A stretch of DNA of 64,000 bases from Nilaparvata lugens (taxonomy: Eukaryota; Arthropoda; Insecta; Hemiptera; Delphacidae), in NCBI RefSeq assembly GCF_014356525.2, contig NC_052514.1, positions 685,018-749,017 on the forward strand, written 5' to 3'. Positions 62,401 through 64,000 of the stretch are shown here, one piece after another. The translations under genes and the position numbers were made by a program. The notes beneath the pieces are model-generated. The model was not told where the DNA came from. It did not search any database and saw only the letters and a list, made by a program, of their open reading frames with translations. Positions within the stretch are counted from its first letter, which is position 1, and each line of letters opens with the position of its first letter.

Positions 62401-64000
62401 AGAAACATTGTATTTCTTACTTTCTCCCGACCATTTTCATCTTTGATAATAAAGGTTCTAGGGGTATTACCAGCACGTACAATTTGAGCAGGATACCACT
62501 CTTTACCCTCCCTATCGTTTTTATAAACAATGTGTTGGCCACTTCGGAAGACATCTTTACGAACTTTAGATGTCCTATCATAATACATCTTTGATTTGAG
62601 AGCATTCTTTACCAATGTGGAATGAAAATCATGTACCAGTTGAGGAACTAAGAGCTCATGACGAATTGGAAGTTTTGTCTTACAGATCCTACTAAAAAGT
62701 AACTGTGAAGGCGAAAAGTTGGTCCCTACAACTGGAGTATTTCGATAATCCAGGAGCATTAGATTTATGTCTGATGAACTATCAACACATTTTTTTAACA
62801 TTAACTTGCAGATACCAACTGCTTTTTCAGCAAGGCCATTGCTTTGATGGTAATGTGGACTTGAAAATATGACTTTGAAGTTCCACTCTACAGCAAATTC
62901 ACTAAACTTAAAGGAATTGAATGGCATATTGTCAGCATACAGTGTGGATGGAATACCATGAACAGAAAATATAACTTTCAACACTTTGATAATTGAATCT
63001 GCTGTTTTTGTTGAAAGTTTAACTAACTCAATCCATTTAGAAAACATGTCAATTAAAACTAAATAATCAGAATTAGCATAATTCAAAATGTCACAAGCTA
63101 CCGTTTCAAAAGGTAATTTTGGTTGCTCCCTAAGATACATGGGCTCTTTAACATTGTTCCTTGAGAATTTTTTACAAACTGTACAATTTCCAATAAAATG
63201 TTCTATGTCTAAATTCATGTTACGCCAATAAAAAATACTTTTAGCACGAGATTTTGTTTTTGTCATACCTTGGTGTGACTCATGAAGCTTGCTCAAAATG
63301 CAATTTTTTAAAGATAGAGGAACTATCAATCTGTTGTCCAGATATACAATTGAATCTTCTACACTAATAACGTTTTTGAAATCATAATAATACCTTGCAT
63401 CAGGTGTTACTTTGTTCTTAGAATTGGGCCAACCATTTTGAAAATATTGGATCAAACTTCTCAAGAGAGGATCCTTGCTGGTCTCTGATTGAAGTCTTGA
63501 TTTGAGGTCATCTGAAATATTGATAGAGTGAATTACTTCATTTAAGGACGAATCAGTTACACGTCTGTCAGCTCTTGAACAAGCTCGGCTGATAGCATCT
63601 GCAATATGCATTTTAGAGCCAGGTAAATACTGGACATCAATATCATAAATTGTTAGCTTTAATCGAATTCTTTGCAATCTAGTGGATGGAATTTTAATAA
63701 TATCTTTTTTCATGACTGATACTAGAGGCATGTGATCAGTGAAAACAACAGTTTTCCTACCATAGATAAAGTTATGGAACTTTTTACAAGCAAAGAGAAT
63801 ACTCAAAAATTCTTTTTCAATTTGGCCATAATTGATTTCAGTCTGAGAAAGAGCTTTAGAAGCATAGTAGATAGGTTTATTTTCTTGTAGCAAAACACAT
63901 CCAATGCCATCTTTGCTGGCATCAGTTTGGATTTGTATAGATTTTTGAGGATCAAAGACTTGTAAAACAGGAGCCTGTGTTATTATTCTCTTAAGTTTGT
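62361..64000 (-). CDS. Ty3/gypsy pol: RNase H and integrase (N-terminus outside window)
   Basis: Open from the window edge to the stop at 62361. Right to left: end of RT (LKRIITQAPVLQVFD), RNase H with QTDASKDGIGCVLLQE, YASKALSQTE, FTDHMPLVSVM and DADAIS-like HIADAISRA; integrase zinc finger HESHQGMTKTK ... CTVCKKF; core with VACDILNYANSDYLVLIDMF (Asp 1), LYADNMPFNS (Asp 2) and SNGLAEKAVG (Glu, 35-residue class spacing), then a C-terminal GREKVRNTMFLKDANGF. No stop or frameshift over 545 codons, so it is a recently active copy. No LTR appears before the junction at 62.4 kb. Confidence 0.9.
   Translation of the reverse strand, partial: KLKRIITQAPVLQVFDPQKSIQIQTDASKDGIGCVLLQENKPIYYASKALSQTEINYGQIEKEFLSILFACKKFHNFIYGRKTVVFTDHMPLVSVMKKDIIKIPSTRLQRIRLKLTIYDIDVQYLPGSKMHIADAISRACSRADRRVTDSSLNEVIHSINISDDLKSRLQSETSKDPLLRSLIQYFQNGWPNSKNKVTPDARYYYDFKNVISVEDSIVYLDNRLIVPLSLKNCILSKLHESHQGMTKTKSRAKSIFYWRNMNLDIEHFIGNCTVCKKFSRNNVKEPMYLREQPKLPFETVACDILNYANSDYLVLIDMFSKWIELVKLSTKTADSIIKVLKVIFSVHGIPSTLYADNMPFNSFKFSEFAVEWNFKVIFSSPHYHQSNGLAEKAVGICKLMLKKCVDSSSDINLMLLDYRNTPVVGTNFSPSQLLFSRICKTKLPIRHELLVPQLVHDFHSTLVKNALKSKMYYDRTSKVRKDVFRSGQHIVYKNDREGKEWYPAQIVRAGNTPRTFIIKDENGREKVRNTMFLKDANGFNDCIMD

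Noticed and set aside
62417..62605. Minus-strand 62-codon frame
   Set aside because: Out-of-frame shadow inside the gypsy pol ORF.

Overview
This is nuclear DNA of an insect, probably a hemipteran (a planthopper would fit, but the sequence alone does not prove it). It is AT-rich, has spliced minus-strand exons with GTAAGT/GTGAGT donors and pyrimidine-tract acceptors, and is dominated by eukaryotic transposable elements: BEL/Pao and Ty3/gypsy retrotransposons, non-LTR retrotransposons, tRNA-derived SINEs, TA-flanked MITEs and CACTA-like DNA transposons. A run of exactly 100 N at 31634-31733 marks a scaffold gap. No bacterial operons, CRISPR array or functional RNA gene was found.

Layout. 1-9 kb: MITEs, LINE and BEL fragments, a DUF4806-type exon and a possible terminal exon at 8763-9038. 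9-13 kb: a SINE between direct repeats, then three paralogous phase 0-0 exons (10195-11226). 13.5-21.4 kb: a DUF4806-exon fragment fused to a piece of 28S rRNA gene, followed by two head-to-tail copies of a ~3.4-kb CACTA-like element; a further copy lies at 40.4-43.3 kb. 22-27 kb: a small exon plus fold-back and MITE repeats. 27.1-36.5 kb: the same ~4.6-kb block appears on both sides of the N gap, and its placement is what an unmerged contig overlap would produce. 36-40 kb: two exons that together encode a PWWP-like domain. 43.5-46.7 kb: a zinc-finger relic, a truncated BEL/Pao element abutting the envelope tail and LTR of an insect endogenous retrovirus. 46.7-57 kb: an acidic frameshifted gene and a ~7.8-kb array of a 117-bp (39-codon) minisatellite arranged in modules. 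57-64 kb: three MITEs or hairpins, a haspin-kinase-like exon, LINE relics and, running off the right edge, an intact gypsy RNase H/integrase ORF joined to a LINE-type ORF1 with an esterase domain.

The host-gene signal is mostly on the minus strand. Exons at 39739-39629, 36636-36473, 33562-33143 and 22606-22517 join with consistent intron phases (1, 0, 0) and encode a PWWP-like module followed by a Pro/Glu-rich region containing a variable hexapeptide repeat. The 75-nt exons near 11 kb and the stop-bearing exon at 9038-8763 are also phase 0 and could belong to the same gene, which is inference. The haspin-like exon and the 39-aa repeat protein are separate. All calls come from reading the sequence; no database search was possible.
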